Of a DNA stretch of 64,000 nt, positions 48,600 to 60,800 are shown one piece after another; position 1 is the first letter of the stretch; each line of letters opens with the position of its first letter. The notes below the pieces were generated by a model. That model saw only the letters and a list, made by a program, of their open reading frames with translations. It had not been told where the DNA came from and did no database searches. A program made the translations under genes and the position numbers. The DNA is from Parasponia andersonii. Lineage: Eukaryota > Streptophyta > Magnoliopsida > Rosales > Cannabaceae. Location of the stretch: positions 464,293 to 528,292 of the forward strand of contig JXTB01000207.1 in the NCBI GenBank assembly GCA_002914805.1, read 5' to 3'.

Positions 48600-48915
48600 C
48601 TGATTTTTTTGAAAAATCCCGGTTTGATATAGAAAAATATCACTTTTAAAGTATTATTAGAAAAATGACACTTTTAAAAATATTTAGAAAAATACTATTT
48701 TTTTCAAAATTGGTATTTTTCAATGGTACTCGAGGTAACCAGTTAGGTTACATAGAGTAACCAATTTAGTTACTTGAAGTAACTGTTCAAGTTATCTCAA
48801 GTAACTCGACTAGGTACTTCATCAATTAATAAAAAGTGGTATTTTTATAAATATTTTTAAAAGTGATATTTTTATAATTAAATCCGGGATTTTTCAATTT
48901 TTTTTGAAAAATTAC
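48600..48915. mobile_element. Foldback element with a GTAAC-rich centre
   Basis: The left arm (GAAAAATCCCGGTTTGATAT, then ATATCACTTTTAAA and AAATATTTAGAAAAATAC) is mirrored by the right arm (GTATTTTTATAAATATTTT, AAAAGTGATATTTTTAT, TCCGGGATTTTTC). The centre repeats GGTAACC, AGTAACCAATTTAGTTACT and AAGTAACTG words like those at 22556-23540. Confidence 0.7.
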
Positions 48916-51108
48916 CATTAAAAATCAAATTTCCTCCTCTAATTTTTCCAAAAGAAAAAAAGTCTTGATGAAGCAAAAGGACAATTATTCCAGTCATTTG
49001 AGACATTGGAGCATAGGTGTTTACACAGTTGAATTTTTTTTTTCTTTTTTTCCTGAAGACAAAGAAGCTACTCTAATTTAACCCATCGAGATTGACAAAC
49101 AATAATGCCATTTGATTAGATTGTGTAAACCGTGATGTAAGGATTGTAGATAAGATAAAATTATTGTAGATAAGATAAAATTAACACAGAATCAAAGGCT
49201 TGTTGATTCACATGAATACTGAGAAATTGCAAGAATATTGATATAACTTCGTAACAACACGTTTTGTTTTAAATCTATCATATCTAGAAAACATAATAGT
49301 CCTTATTAAATAAGAGGGAAAAAAACCCTAACTTGAAAAACATAAAAATTGCATATAAACCTGTAAAATACGAAATAAGAAAATAATAAATCTAATTTGT
49401 AGTAAATAATAGAATTGATGTTATTGACACGCCAAATGATAGAATTTGGCTAAAATCATGGGAATTCAAAGGCTTGGCTTTAGAGTTTGATTTGGAAGGC
49501 TGCTTTCTACTTGAAAACGTAGTGTAATTCGTCTAAATCTGACAAATAGTTCACTTAGATTGGAAAAATCAAAGTTGAAGAAAAGTCTTTCGGGACTTTT
49601 GGGTGGTCTCTAAGGCCATAAATTTTTGCATCTTAAGTATTGCATTTTTTTTTTTTTGAGAAGGCATTTTAAGTATTGCATTAGATAGTTGGGACGATCG
49701 ACTTGATTACTAAACAATTAAGGCTAATGGTCGAGTTTCTTTAAAATCCAAGCTAAAAGACGGCAACATGAAAAAACCATTGCAAACCAAAGAGATAAAT
49801 CACAGATTAGAATATTTTTTGTAAAATAGCTCAAAGCAAATATGAGAAATTAACATAATTTAAAGCTTTAAGCCCCTCTACGTTTTATAACAAAATGATC
49901 CAATTTTTGACTCATTTTAAGTAAATATTCAATTTTCAAATTCTATAGTAAAATGACCATTGTATAATTTATATTCAAATATAAAGTATGATATACTCAA
50001 TATAAAAATTAATACTAAGTATATAAATTAAAATTACTATATAAGTAGATACATACTTGGCCAATAAGTTACAAAAGGAGAAAAAAGGACCGTTATTTAA
50101 AAAAGAAAGTGTAAAAAAAGGACACACTCTTATTTCCCCTCTCTTCTCTCTCTTTTTTCCTTTTTTTTTAAATAAACTTTTTCACTTTTATTATAAATGA
50201 TTTGTCTTCTTTAACATTTTTTTTTTGGAGGAAATATACATATATCAAAAATTGAATCCTTAATTGATGGTTTTTTTGGAGGGAGAACTATTCAATAGAG
50301 CCTTTTCACGAGAGCACCTTTTTTTTTTCCCCAATAAAAAAGGGTCTACTTTTGAAAACAATATTTAGTAAAACTGCCCTAAGTAATTTGACTCTTTTAC
50401 ACGAGTTCTCAACTAAGCTTGTCCTTTAGCAAAATTCACTTGAAAAGGGCTCATAGTTCTCCTTATTTCTACATTTGGGAGGGTCATTTTATTTAGTGCA
50501 TCAAGTACTTTTGGCGGGTAAAAACTTGAATGAGCAGCTAAGGAAATGTTAGTGGATGCAAAGTGCTATTGGGATGCGACTATTCATCATAGTGGACATA
50601 ATCAAAACAGATAAATTGATGTGAATTTTGCTAAAGGGTCTAAGCTAAAACAAACCCAATAGGGCTAAAAGAATGTTCTTATTTAATGTTCTTATTTCTA
50701 CTAGTGTCTTCAGAATGGGAGTATATTCTAGAACCTTAGATGTCCCATTCCTCGTGGGATTAGACTATATCGTAGAAACAAGACGCAGCCCCACAAACGG
50801 AGACTATGCAGCTTCTGCGCAAAAATCATTAGTTCATTACTTCTCTTATGCGTCTCATACCAATCTTTTTATGTGACACGTGTGACTTCCACTAAATACT
50901 CACAAGCCAATTGTTAATGGGGATATATAGACAGAAAATAGTTTTTTTTTTTCAAACGAGTTTTTGAAACTATTTTTTAGAATAACTCTTTAAAACTAGT
51001 TATATTTATTATAATAGTTATATGATTAACATTCACAACCCTTACAATTATTAGTAGTAATAGACCAATAATAATTGTAGTTATAACTAAAATTAAACAT
51101 TATTATGA
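48916..51108. other. Intergenic, no gene seen
   Basis: AT-rich with homopolymer runs. A 20 bp tandem pair (TTGTAGATAAGATAAAATTA) lies at 49144-49183. The plus open frame at 50673-50876 shows no family resemblance. Confidence 0.6.
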
Positions 51109-51264
51109 CCTATCATAACAAAAATTACAAATCCAAAAACTTTTCTTAGAGATGGTCCAGAACATGTAGCTTTGCCTGAATTATCACCTATCATAACAAA
51201 AATTACAAATCCAAAAACTTCTCTTAGAGATGGTCCTGAACGAGTAGCTTTGCCTCAATATAAT
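51109..51264. repeat. 78 bp tandem duplication
   Basis: CCTATCATAACAAAAATTAC at 51109 recurs at 51187, with the following CTTAGAGATGGTCC and GTAGCTTTGCCT also repeated; few differences separate the copies. Confidence 0.85.
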
Positions 51265-51570
51265 TCTATTTCTATCGTGTTTCCCATTGTGAACTGACCG
51301 ATCAAGACACAACCAGATAATAGACCGAATTCATATGAACTATGAAAATGGCTTAAAATCAGCATTCTCTGGGGTGAAAAAGATCGTAGCTTATATCTTT
51401 AAAATGATATTGTTCGAGACTGTAACCTGCCTAATGCAGTCCAAACCCAACTAAACGAGATGAGTTTACTCAAAATTAGAAAAGTGAAAAGTCCATTACT
51501 CATGAAGAAGAAAAATATGCTATACATAATTTTTATTTTGAAAGGAGAAACAAGTTTACATGCATTGCAG
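51265..51570 (-). other. 3' flank of the RETICULATA-related gene
   Basis: Likely 3' UTR and flank on the minus strand. No other gene is seen. Confidence 0.4.
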
Positions 51571-54092
51571 CTATTGCACTCCACTCCATTTAGCCCAATC
51601 TACAAACTGCATACCACCGTAAATGTTGTTGGCGAAGCGTACGCCTACAGTGAAGGCCATTGCAACTGGTGGTACCTGCTTTGCCAAAGGTGATGCCTCA
51701 ACCAGCCGTTCGAGTCCATTTATGATTTGATAACGTGTGTTGGACGACACAGCAAGAAAAACACCTGAATAAAGGGCAATCCGATAAGCGAAACAAATTG
51801 AGGGATAGGATCAAATGAGAGGTTCTTCTTCTCCTCTTTCTCTTAAGTAAGAAAATGTAAAATTGATTTTCATGTCACAATTTATATAGCCTAAAAGGAA
51901 AGGACAACCTTTAGCCTGATATGCCATTGAAAGGTGATGTAGTGAAGTAATGAACAAAGCAAACTAAGAGGAGGTGGGCTTGCATTGAACAGATTTGTAC
52001 AAACACTAACGAGTAATACATACCCCAAAGTGCAGCACTTCCGAGGAGGGGAGGCACAGGTATATCCTCTTCTGATTTCTTTATGCTCCTGAGAACACAT
52101 GAAAACTTCAATCACGATGGTACAGTGATTTTTAAAATTTTTTTTTTTTTCCAACAACCTAGTTATGAACTTTAAAGAACGAGAAAAAAAAAACAAAAAC
52201 AAAAAAAACCGAAGTATTTATCCAGTATCACGTTCTATAGTATTCCCTGCAGATTGCACTTCTAATGAACAAATGAGTAAGAGAGAGCTAATTTGAGATA
52301 ACATAATACAATTAAAAATCATGTATACATCTGTTCTCTAATTCTAAATAAGTCCTAAGTTCGAATGATTACTAAATTAAAAAAAAAAAAGGCATGTAGA
52401 CCAATACAAAGAAATAAGGAACATAGGCTGAAAGCATACCGTTTAGCATTCATGATCATATTTGCAATGCCTTGGCCAATAAGACCACATCCAAACCCAA
52501 CTGATCCATACAACATTCCCTGGAATAAAAAGGTGCCAAATAATTGAATCAGGAACAACACACTATTAGCAGACCCTAATATGACCATTCACAGAAATAA
52601 ATAAGACAAGGTACAGAACTTAAGAAAAAAATAAAAAATAAAAACCTATTTGGACAGAAAGACTCATGAAGCAGAATATACAAAGAGAGTCAAAGACAAC
52701 AGGAAAACTACCAAGACAAATAATCTAGAAGTCTATTAACTAGTTTCAGTTGCCCATCCTAAGAATATGGATAAACTAGTAAAACATGGTACCTTATAAA
52801 AGTATGTGGCAACCCGTTGCTTCGCCGTAAATTTACATCCTGGCCTTTCAGCTTCAAAGACACTGCACAGGAGGGAATAGTTTGCTGTGAATAAATTACT
52901 CGAGGACACTTGAAGCTTCACATATGAACAATTACTTGAAGAGGTAAATAGCAGGATTATATCTAAGGGACCAAAAGAGATGAAAACATAGAAGAATGAA
53001 GAAAATTCCTGTCTTAAGAATAATTCATAATTATATTGAATGACATAAAGTAAAGGAAAATATCAGTGACAGTGAGTTTAATAAGGGTAAAATTCCGGTG
53101 ACAGTTTGGAAGAGGCATACACAAGTCACAAGTTTTGTTCAACATTTGGTATTATAGACAGCGTCTCAGTGATTCACGACTTTGACGAAATTTCCATCCA
53201 TAAAAGCAACTTGTGGTTTAACGAACCACAGCGGAAAAAAAAAAATCAACATAGTTGGGCACTTGTTCCTTGCATGAGCTCTTCCTATATGCATGAAAAA
53301 CATGCAACCACAGACTTCTCTAGATGATAAATCATCCAATTAATCTCAAAACTGTACCAAATGAGGCTAACCTGCTAGGAAGTGCCCTGGAAGCCTGTTG
53401 TATGCGTCCAAATAAACCCTTCGACACGGATGGCTTCCCTATTCGAGCATAGGGCGCTAACATACCAACCAAAGCAATATCAACAACCACACCGACCAAA
53501 AGATCGGCAGCATACAACTCAAATTCTGCCCAGAAATCCTTTCCCCTTTTCTGGACTTCCGCAAATGTTGCACAACAAGAATCTATCACTACCTAAATTG
53601 CACCAAACCAATAAAAACTTCTTTAAACATTCAACATACAGAAACCCCTAAATCCAAAAAGCTCCAAATTTCAATCGTAAATGCAAAATTCAAAAACCGA
53701 TGACATAACATAAACAAGCCACACAGGCAGTACTACGGTTCAAATTTTAGTTGAAATGGGTCGCATATTTTATAAAGGTCCCAGCTCAATGAAGTGAATT
53801 AGTGCACAACAATTCAATTAGCGTGTTATAAAATAAAAATTACCAAGAACAAACCTCTGTCCCAACTTTAAACAGAAAGGAAGGATCGGCCAGCATTCGA
53901 TCCCGTAACATAGAGCAGTGCCTCATGAGAAAGCCCAACGGCCAAACTGATCCCTGCCAAACCAATTGAGGCATTAAGAAAAGCCACATTACTTAATACA
54001 TACAAAACTTTCATTTCTGAGCTTAATTAACAGAATTTTAAGCTGTGTTTGGCTCCTATAGTTCAAGAGAATCAAAGTAATGAAGCTAAACT

Positions 54093-54136
<44 letters not shown>

Positions 54137-54745
54137 AAGAAGATCATATAATAATGAAAGCATAAGTATCACAATATGTAAGCGAAAATGGGTGTAAAAC
54201 AGTCCACATTTCACCTGCAAATCCAAGTAGCGGAGAAGAAATGCTTTCCGAATTCCGGTTGACTTGGCGGCCTCAACCATGTCCGAAGGAAGCTTCAGTC
54301 CCCGACCTTCCGCGTCCTTCATCACCTCCTCGAACTTCATTATCGGCCCAAACTCCTCTTCCTCTGCACCACCATCACCATCGTCACCACCTCCACCTCC
54401 TCCTCCTCCTCCGCCATCGCCGCCGTTAGAATCCCCACCATCATCATCACCACCACCACCACCGCCATCGCCGTAATCGTAATCATTTCTCGGCTCGGAA
54501 AACCTGGTCTCGTCAACGATCGTCTTCGCGACGGGCCCTGATTCCGCGCACTTGGTACCAAATCGACGGTTCTCGATCGACGAAAACTGGCGCGAAGCTA
54601 CCACGTTCAATGGCTCCCTCGGGCACTGGAAAACCCTAACTTCGACGGCGAGGTTGTTGTGGCCGCATTGCCTGGCCGAAACGTCGCCGTATAAGAGGTT
54701 CGACGACGGCGACGGTATGAATCTGGGCGCGGCACAAAACGACAT
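51571..54745 (-). CDS. RER1: RETICULATA-RELATED protein, chloroplast (DUF3411 family)
   Basis: Seven exons, 54215-54745, 53855-53953, 53372-53592, 52793-52862, 52440-52519, 52024-52088 and 51571-51764, join in frame to 419 residues at GT/AG sites. The N-terminus is Ser/Arg rich and lacks early acidic residues, fitting a plastid transit peptide. Residues 90-126 are almost only Gly and Asp. The family core follows: GLKLPSDMVEAAKSTGIRK, MLADPSFLFKVGTEVVIDSC, CCATFAEVQKRGKDFWAEFE, VFEAERPGCKF, GFGCGLIGQGIANMIM and NNIYGGMQFVDWAKWSGVQ. Several hydrophobic stretches (LLVGVVVDIALVGMLAPYA, MLYGSVGFGCGLIG) fit a plastid envelope membrane protein. RETICULATA-type proteins influence mesophyll and leaf-vein patterning; the molecular activity is unknown. 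Which RER paralogue it is remains uncertain; RER1 looks closest by recall. Confidence 0.93.
54094..54137. repeat. CA/TA microsatellite in intron 1 of the RETICULATA-related gene
   Basis: About 11 CA units followed by about 10 TA units, 80 bases downstream of exon 1 on the gene strand. Confidence 0.9.
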
Positions 54746-54978
54746 GTCGTTTTCGGACGGCGGCGTTAGGTGTTGGTGTCGTTTGTTGGTACGGACGGAC
54801 TATAAGAAGACTGCCCGAAAAGTGAGCTTCGAGTGTAATGGCGTGAGGAGAGTAGCACTGAAGTGGAGAGCGTGAAGGAGGGGTTTAGCTAGATGCGGTG
54901 CGGTCCACGGTAGTCTTACTGACATGTTGGGATTTTATTGGGTAAGGAAAAGGCCAAAAAATGGTAAAAAGTATTCAA

Positions 54979-55060
54979 CGTCGCCTGAGAGATTCGAACT
55001 CTCGCGGGGAAACCCCATGTACTTAGCAGGCACACGCCTTAACCACTCGGCCAAAGCGAC
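54979..55060 (-). tRNA. tRNA-Ser (anticodon GCU)
   Basis: Read on the minus strand, an 82-base cloverleaf starts GTCGCTTTGGCCGAGTGG. The acceptor stem GTCGCTT pairs with AGGCGAC, with discriminator G. The anticodon arm TGTGC-CTGCTAA-GTACA carries GCT at positions 34-36. The long variable arm (TGGGGTTTCCCC) is typical of serine tRNAs, and the T arm contains GTTCGAATC. It reads AGC/AGU codons. A Pol III stop (CTTTTT on this strand) follows at 54965-54970. Confidence 0.97.
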
Positions 55061-55801
55061 ATTTGCTTTGATGCTGGTTCAAATGCTTATAATTTCTTTT
55101 TAAAGCACCTAATAATAAATGGATGAATTGCAAAAAAAAAATATATATTCTAAGGTTTGGATATTCTATAATTTAAATCCTTAAATTTGAACTCTACAAA
55201 ATAATACTCTACTATTAAGAATTTCTGAAAATAGATACGTTAGATTGACTTTTTGAATAACTTTAACTACTAAAAAATAATAATATAATCAAAATTAAGG
55301 ATAATAAGAAGGATTAATCCAATTTTAATAAAGAATATTGTTGTATTTTTTGTTACTAAAAATAGTCAAAAAAATCAATTTAGGGTATTAATTTTCGCAA
55401 ATTCTTAATCTCGGATTATTTACAGAATACAAACCTCATGGTTCAAATTGCAGAATACCCAAATCTTAAGGTATTTTTTTTGTAGTTTTTTCTAAAATTT
55501 TTTTATAAGGACGAATTAAAAGATGCTAGAATATGAGAAAAGAGAAAGTTAACAGGGAAAATGAGAAGAGAAAAATAATAAATAGACAAATGGGTTAATG
55601 ACACCAAAATACTCTAAAGTTTGTTTTTTTATTTAAATGCATAAATATAAATTCAGTTTTGAGTTTTGTAAAATAATATTATGACATTTGACATCTCTAC
55701 AAAATTATACTTTGTGATGTCCAATTTGGTGATTCTAACGGTAGAAAGACAAACTATCTATTTTACACATACCTGGCCTTACCCATGGCATAATGCAAAC
55801 T
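55061..55801. other. Intergenic, no gene seen
   Basis: AT-rich DNA between the tRNA gene and the F-box fragment, with only short open frames. Confidence 0.5.
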
Positions 55802-56303
55802 ATGGCACATGGATTTGGGTATGATCCCAAAGCGAATGTGGATACAAGTATGTCCACATTCTGAGAGTAGGGACTTAGTTTAGGTATTCTCAGAGCTCAG
55901 GTTTACACGCTGGGAACTGATGAATATTATAGCAGACAGGTCTCATTCTTTTGATTGGAACGGGGTGTACTGCAAAGGTGTTTGTTATTGGCTTAACAGA
56001 GATGGAGAAACCAAGTCCGAAGAGAAATTTCACGCCATACCACTGCCAAATGAGACCAGGATTTGCCCATATTGTCTCTTAACGAGACTTGTAGTGTGGA
56101 ATGAATCAATTGTCTTCTTTTTCCGTCCGCCAAGCTTTTTAGAACCTCTGGAAATGTGGATGATGGTTCACAACTCTGCTGCTGCTGCGGCTGCTGGTGC
56201 TGATGGTTCACATCTCAAAACTGGGCCACTTTTACCCATTCAGTTGCCCTTGGGGTTTTGGAAAGATGATGAGCTCTTAGCAGAAACTACAGAGGCGCAC
56301 TGA
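55802..56303 (+). pseudogene. F-box-associated (FBA) domain protein, broken fragment
   Basis: From 55802 the DNA encodes MAHGFGYDPKANVD, then after frame changes VYTLGTDEYYS, and from 55920 a 127-residue open frame with DWNGVYCKGVCYWLNRDGE, FHAIPLP, LVVWNESIVFFF, EMWMM and GPLLPIQLPLGFWKDDELL. These are landmarks of the FBA domain found after the F-box in plant SCF substrate receptors. The F-box itself is absent, the middle is interrupted by stops and frame changes, and an Ala run (NSAAAAAAGADG) replaces part of the usual sequence. It is most likely a decayed member of this fast-turnover family; a short expressed protein from 55920 cannot be excluded. Confidence 0.7.
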
Positions 56304-57380
56304 TTGAACAATAGACGAATGCTATCTACTGTTATGTTCTTATTACTTCTTCTTGTTGTGTTGTTATCTGTTTTTGCTTGCGTATTACGTGAAAATAGTA
56401 TCATATATTTCAATTGTTTGGAATTTAAACACATAAAAATCACTGTTTCCTTGAATGCTATGTGTGGCCCACTTCAAACGTACTTTTTTTTTTTTTTTTT
56501 AATAATAAAACTATTGTTATTTTGCACTGTTTCAGTTTCTCATTTCTTCGGTTTATTTCGATTAGATTTCTCCTGATTAATTGATTAATTTATTTGTGTT
56601 AAATTTTAATATACTAATTGAATAATAGCAATTTATATGTTACAATGTTAAAAATTTGTTACCAAAATACACCTAGCATCATTTTTTTAGTCGGTAAGTA
56701 ATAAATGATGTGTTGCCGTTAAAACTTAGCTGGTTAAGAAAAAGTGCAATAACTCTCCTCTCCTACTCTACCGTTCCGTTTATGGTGGTTATTGCTACTA
56801 ATTATTAAATGTGGCTCCTATTCTCTGAATGGTATTTCGCATGTATTTTTGCCATCACCTCTATATAATGACGCACTCATCTTCTGCTAATTACCTTAAA
56901 ATATCCCTCATATTTCCATATATTCAGATCCCTCCCACTTAACAATCATAGTCCGTAAAAAGCCAGATTTGATTAGATTAATCCTAGAATAAAAAATATT
57001 ATTCTACGAACCAGAAAAGAGTGCTTGGAAATCAATTGGATTTACTATAGATTGAGAAATCGAGTAAAAGGCCCAGCATTTAGATGATTTCATTAATGAA
57101 AAAAGTTTCCTATATGACTCGGTGAAATGTCGAGGACGATATGCTTTCTCGGTGACAACTTCAAAATCAAAGCTTCGTACCTCAATTTTCTTCAATAATT
57201 TGATTGTTAAGAAAACATTTGTAAAAATTTATTTGCAAATAAAAAATGTTACTTATTAAAGGGTGTTGTAATTATTCAAACCATGACCTTCAACTTCTTC
57301 TCTTGTAGTCGTTCTTCGGCTCGGTGATTCAGTTTTCGTCAAGTTCTTTATGCCATATTTCTTTTCCTTTGATGGTTTCC
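56304..57380. other. Intergenic, no gene seen
   Basis: AT-rich DNA between the F-box fragment and the Copia element. The minus open frame 57004-57195 has no family resemblance. Confidence 0.55.
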
Positions 57381-57885
57381 TGTTAAATGTACATAATGGA
57401 TTAATAAACCAAATATAATCACAGAATTTATCATGCCAAATTATCAGGAAAAGATTTTTTGAGAGAAACCTGTGACTAACCTGAATCTATTGAGTTTGAT
57501 AGCAAAAGATGCGATCACGTAAGCGGAAGCGATTAACTAATTAGAACCTGAGGGTAAAAGGTCTTCCATAGCCAGAATACTCTATGTATACTTAATAGGT
57601 ACTCTCTCTATTGATGGAGGTAGAAGAAAAGAGCACACGATCTATTTTGGCTTGGGGACCAAAACCCTATAATTTTATCATTGTATACTAGCCACCAATA
57701 GAGATCCCATCAATCCTTATTAGACAAGGATTAAGTAACCACACATTACAGAGTCCATACTAAATATGTAATTTCCCGAGCCATCAATTAGATCACTTAA
57801 TGGCCCCACTTAATTAGACAGCCCTAATATATAATTGTTATAAAAAAATGTGGCCCACAATAGGCTATACGTGTATAACCTAACA
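57381..57885 (-). repeat. 3' LTR of the Copia-type element
   Basis: On the plus strand it begins TGTTAAATGTACATAATGG and ends ACGTGTATAACCTAACA. It is the downstream LTR because the polypurine tract adjoins its right side. Confidence 0.92.
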
Positions 57886-60800
57886 ATCTCTCACTTGGGC
57901 AACACGAGTTTTTCCTGAGACAATTATATAATGAAAACTTGAGTGCGCACTTTATTGCTGTCTGTTAAAAAATTACTCCTTAAGACAATCTGAACCATCT
58001 TGTATATCAACATGAATCCAAAGCGGCTTTTATTGCACTTAGGTAGGCAACTAAACCCATCAATGATTACCAAATCAATACACGCAATGACACAGATCAA
58101 GTATAGATGTGTGGCATGGAAATTACACGAAAAGTGACCTTACATGCCTATTTTCATTTGGTCCTACTTTAAACTGAAATGAAATCAACCTTAGTCTTTC
58201 CTCTTAATGCATTACCGCAAACTTTATGCTTAAACCGCAGTAAGAAAGATTTTAATATGATAAATATCATATATGAATTCAGAGTTTACAAAAAATCCAT
58301 CGATCATATCCTACAGAAATTAAATAAGGAATAAGTGTCACTAATGAACATTTAGACCAAACTACAAACTTTCACTGAAACTGCACATCTTTAAAATATA
58401 ACACCATTATGAGCAATATGCTCATGAAAGTACCTTAGGCGACAAACCTTTGGTGAGTGGCTACTATCATGGAGTTTATACTTACATGTTCCTTAGACAC
58501 TTGTTAACTTTGAATACTTTATTTTAATAACAGATAACTTAAAGTCTATGTGCTTTGACTTCAAGAGTTTCTGTTGTTATCAAAATACAACAATGCGGCT
58601 TAATTATCATAATAATTCCTTAGTGGTCTTTTAAAAAACTATCAACCACAGTTTATAGCCTGGTGATAAAGTTCTACAGTTATATTCCATAAATCAATGC
58701 CTTATAAAAAGATATATATACTTTGCTCCGTAGTGAAAAAGCTGTGAGTATTTATTTAACACTCTTCCAAATAGCTCCTCCATTTAGCAAATATATATAA
58801 TCAGAAGTGGATCTTTAACTATATAGGCATCCAACAAAATCAGAATTAGAATACCAAATGATCTCTGAAATTTCTCCGATTTCTGATAAGTGAGCATATA
58901 AACTAATGTTCTCTCTAAATGCTGCATAACCTATTTTGCTGCTACTTAATGATCCACATGAGAGTTATTAATATCTGCCTAATAATCCTGAATATATATA
59001 AGATTCCCTATTACCAATGCATAAGAGAATTTCTATATTTCCTTAATTTCAATATCATTATGGGCACTGATTGAGATTGTATTTATCACCCTTAGCTAAT
59101 GGGCGTATCTCCTAAAACATAATCCTTATCGATATAGATCTTTTGTGATATCCTAAAAGATACGTCAGGAACGCTCTCAATGTATCTGTATTCCTTAGCA
59201 CAAAAGAGACGTCCCCAAGAACTTTCACATCAATATCCTTCGATAGAAATTTCTTAGTTTTGTACAACAAGCCTATATCATTGCTAGCCAAAAGATGTCA
59301 TTGACATACAAAATCAGGAAGATAAACTTGCTCCTACTGAACTTGTGATATATAAGACTATCAAGTAAATTTTTCTCAAAACCAAACGAGAAAATAACTA
59401 GATGGATTCTATAATATCTTAACGGGAAATTGATAGTCTTTAAATTCACCTAATATAACTCCAGAATTTGATAAACTACTAGTGTCAAAATTATCTTGAA
59501 AGAGTCTTTCATTAAAATTAGAAAGAAAGTCTCTTTATAAATAATGCCTACCTTTAGAGCGAAACCATTGGAACTAGACGAACCTAAATGTCGACAAGAT
59601 CTTAAACGTCATTGTCCTTTATGGATTTCATCTCATTCTTTATGACATTAATCCACATTGAGAGTTAGAGTGTTGTTTTAGCTTGAGTGAAAATAATTAG
59701 ATCATTTTTTACTCCCATATCAAATACATGTTCTAGTGGATTTCCTTCATGTCATTTTCTTTTAAGGTTGATGAGTTTGCTCTGTTAGAAGTTGCTGAAT
59801 ATTCTCTTGATCTGAATTTGTATCTTGAATAATGTCAGGTATAAAAGCCTGAAACCTGAACATTTTCAATTGTAACTGAAGGAAGAGAAATGAATTCCTT
59901 CTTAAAGACAATATTCTAAACCTTTTCTCTCCCCAAACTTAACATCCTCAAGTAATTTATATTTTCCCATTTTGAAAAGGATTTATAAGAGGTATTATAA
60001 AAATAAATCCTCTTAACTTTTCAAAGTACTGAATGAAATAGTAGCTAAAATTCTTAAGTCCAATCACTTTTCATATGGCCTATATAGCCTAACCTTAGTT
60101 GGACAACTCCAGACATGCAAGTACCTAATGCTACGCTTCTTACCCGTCCATAGTGCATATGAGGTTTTAGCTACATCTTTAGTGGAAGCTTTGTTTGGTA
60201 TGTATACTGCAGTTCTTAGGTGTCTTTTCTAGAGTGATGTTAGATAAAGAAGAATGATTAAAAACACTTTTTACCATGTCCTTATGTTTGCTTTATTGTC
60301 ACTGAGTAATACTATTTATACTAGGTTTCCCTGGTGTTTCGTATTATCGGATGATTCTGTATGTCTCTAGGAACTAAGTGAAGGGCTCTAGACTTTGTTA
60401 ACTTTATCCGTCTTACTTACCATAGTATGCATTATGATTAGATTTGACAACTTTAATTTTCTAGCTCAGTTGAATTTCAACTTGGGCATTGAAAAAACTT
60501 AGACACATCCAAAAATTGAGACTTCTCATAAACCAAAATAAGTACCCTTAATGAGAATAATTGTCTATGAACATAATGTAATACTGTTGGCCATTCCAGA
60601 TTACTGTATGGAATAGTATGCATATATCAGTATAGATTAGCTCTAAGACGTCAAAACTCTTGTTGATACCTAATTTCCTTATGTTTGTCTGTATTCCTTA
60701 ATATACTTAACACAGATTTTAAAGTCTGTTAAGTTAAGTAAGTTAAGAATTTCATCTAACACAATGCTATTAATTCTCTATTAAGAGATATATAAAAAAA

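Noticed and set aside
50673-50876. 67-residue plus-strand open frame
   Set aside because: No family resemblance, no neighbouring exon signals, and length expected by chance.
54241-54875. Pro/His-rich plus-strand frames opposite the RETICULATA-related exon 1
   Set aside because: They are antisense shadows of the Gly/Asp-coding tract and the transit peptide.
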